From Anaerolineae bacterium (GTDB lineage: Bacteria > Chloroflexota > Anaerolineae > B4-G1), in contig JALWUZ010000597.1 of NCBI GenBank assembly GCA_027079895.1, positions 1 to 13,726 on the forward strand: a stretch of 13,726 bases of DNA, in the 5' to 3' direction. The notes below the pieces were generated by a model that was not told the DNA's origin, did not search any database, and saw nothing but the letters and a program-made list of their open reading frames with translations. Position numbers and translations under genes: made by a program. Numbering within the stretch: position 1 is the first letter of the stretch; each line of letters starts with the position of its first letter. This document shows positions 12,768-13,726 of this stretch, one piece after another.

Positions 12768-13726
12768 AACCCGACCTCCTCCGCACCTTGAAAGAACGCT
12801 GGCCCCTTCTCGTCGTCGGGCTCGTCGTCAGCGCGTCGCTCCTCTGGTACAGCACGCGCGACCTGGACTTGCCCCAGGTCGCCGACGCCCTCGGACGGGC
12901 TAACTACTGGTGGCTGGTGCCCGCCGTCGCCGTCTACTTCGTCTCCGTCTGGTTCCGGGCCTGGCGCTGGGGCTTCCTCCTGCGGAGCAGCAAGCGCATC
13001 GCCACCGGACGGCTCTTTCCCATCGTCGTCATCGGCTACATGGGCAACAACACCCTCCCCTTCCGGCTGGGAGAGGGGCTGCGGGCCTACCTCCTCTGGC
13101 GCAGGGAGGGGGTCAACATCGGCACCACCTTGACCACCGCCATCCTGGAACGGCTCTTCGACGGCCTGACGATGGTACTGTTCGTGCTCGTCGGCCTGCT
13201 CTTCATGCCGCTCTCGGCCTTCCTGGGACGCCTGGTCACGATCGCCGGGGGCGTCTTCTGCGGCGCGTTGATCGTCTTCCTGTCCCTGGCGGCCCGCCCC
13301 GACCTGCTGCGGCGCGTCGCCATACTGGTGATTGACCACCTCATGCCCGCCCGCCTCCGCGACCCGTTGCTGCGGCTGGTCGAGGGAGTGCTGGCCGGTT
13401 TGGAGAGCCTCCGCAGCGGGCGGGACGTGCTGGTGATCTTCGGCGTGACCCTCGTCGTCTGGCTGGTGGAGGCGGCCAAATATTGGCTGGTCAGTTTCGC
13501 CTTCCCCGGCCTGCACCTATCCTATCTCAGCATCATACTGATGGGGGGCGCGATCAACCTGCTGACGGCGTTGCCCTCGCTGCCCGGCTACATCGGCACC
13601 TTCGAGGTCGGCATCCAGATTTTGGAGCAGATCGGCGCCCCCATCACCCTGGCCGGGAGTTACGTCATCGTGCTCCACGCCATCCTGCTGATACCGGTGA
13701 CGTTGTTGGGGGTGGCCTTCCTGGCC
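12764..13726 (+). CDS. Flippase-like membrane protein, lysylphosphatidylglycerol synthase TM family (3' end outside window)
   Basis: Open frame of 321 codons to the window edge, from a GTG at 12764 overlapping the rlmB stop (GTGA). No good ribosome site precedes it, so it probably relies on coupling. Hydrophobic helices appear at about 13-30, 48-65, 87-100, 128-150, 155-175, 222-245, 253-270 and 300-320. Family signatures are RAWRWGFLL at 65-73, GYMGNNTLPFRLGEGLRAYLL at 91-111, ERLFDGLTMV at 129-138 and PSLPGYIGTFEVG at 271-283. These mark the UPF0104 / MprF-type TM domain (PF03706-like). Members include lipid flippases or synthases acting on lipid-linked substrates; the specific substrate is unknown. 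The missing part should be one or two helices. It shares no evident function with the upstream translation genes. Confidence 0.88.
   Translation, partial: MKPDLLRTLKERWPLLVVGLVVSASLLWYSTRDLDLPQVADALGRANYWWLVPAVAVYFVSVWFRAWRWGFLLRSSKRIATGRLFPIVVIGYMGNNTLPFRLGEGLRAYLLWRREGVNIGTTLTTAILERLFDGLTMVLFVLVGLLFMPLSAFLGRLVTIAGGVFCGALIVFLSLAARPDLLRRVAILVIDHLMPARLRDPLLRLVEGVLAGLESLRSGRDVLVIFGVTLVVWLVEAAKYWLVSFAFPGLHLSYLSIILMGGAINLLTALPSLPGYIGTFEVGIQILEQIGAPITLAGSYVIVLHAILLIPVTLLGVAFLA

Overview
The window is GC-rich, bacterial and almost fully coding, with short gaps, four-base gene overlaps and GTG starts mixed with ATG. No rRNA, tRNA, insertion sequence, CRISPR array or phage gene is visible. The proteins and layout suggest a chromosomal core region of a Chloroflexota (Anaerolineae-like) bacterium. 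That lineage call is inference from three things: a 7TM histidine kinase with many GAF domains, a large GT-C-type membrane protein, and the run yacL-cysS-rlmB, part of which is also seen in Firmicutes.

Layout. (1) 1-2489: divergent aminoacyl-tRNA synthetase genes, asnS leftward (3' end outside the window) and serS rightward. They share a 109-bp intergenic region where two good sigma-70-type promoters overlap at their -35 boxes. (2) 2490-9118: a leftward three-gene unit. A 1459-residue sensor histidine kinase (7TM, PAS, five GAF, HisKA, HATPase) comes first, then a short-chain dehydrogenase-like protein lacking the catalytic YxxxK, then a GT-C-like polytopic membrane protein whose stop codon abuts that of serS. 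(3) 9119-9472: a 354-bp divergent regulatory region with back-to-back promoters for the kinase and the rightward operon, followed by a leader of about 245 nt with several complementary segments and a T-box-like sequence (GTGGTACCGC). (4) 9473-13726: a rightward operon of yacL-like PIN/TRAM protein, cysS, rlmB-like 2'-O-methyltransferase and a flippase-like (LPG synthase TM family) membrane protein cut by the window end.

How the genes work together. Three of the eight genes are tRNA synthetases (Asn, Ser, Cys) and one is an rRNA methyltransferase, so two of the three transcription units serve translation. The kinase unit may couple sensing to an envelope or glycan function, but no response regulator is present. 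The most interesting part is 9194-9472: a candidate tRNA-sensing (T-box) or otherwise structured leader that could control translation of the yacL-cysS operon. The T-box call rests on the core motif, its position and plausible alternative pairings. I could not identify a convincing Stem I or specifier codon.
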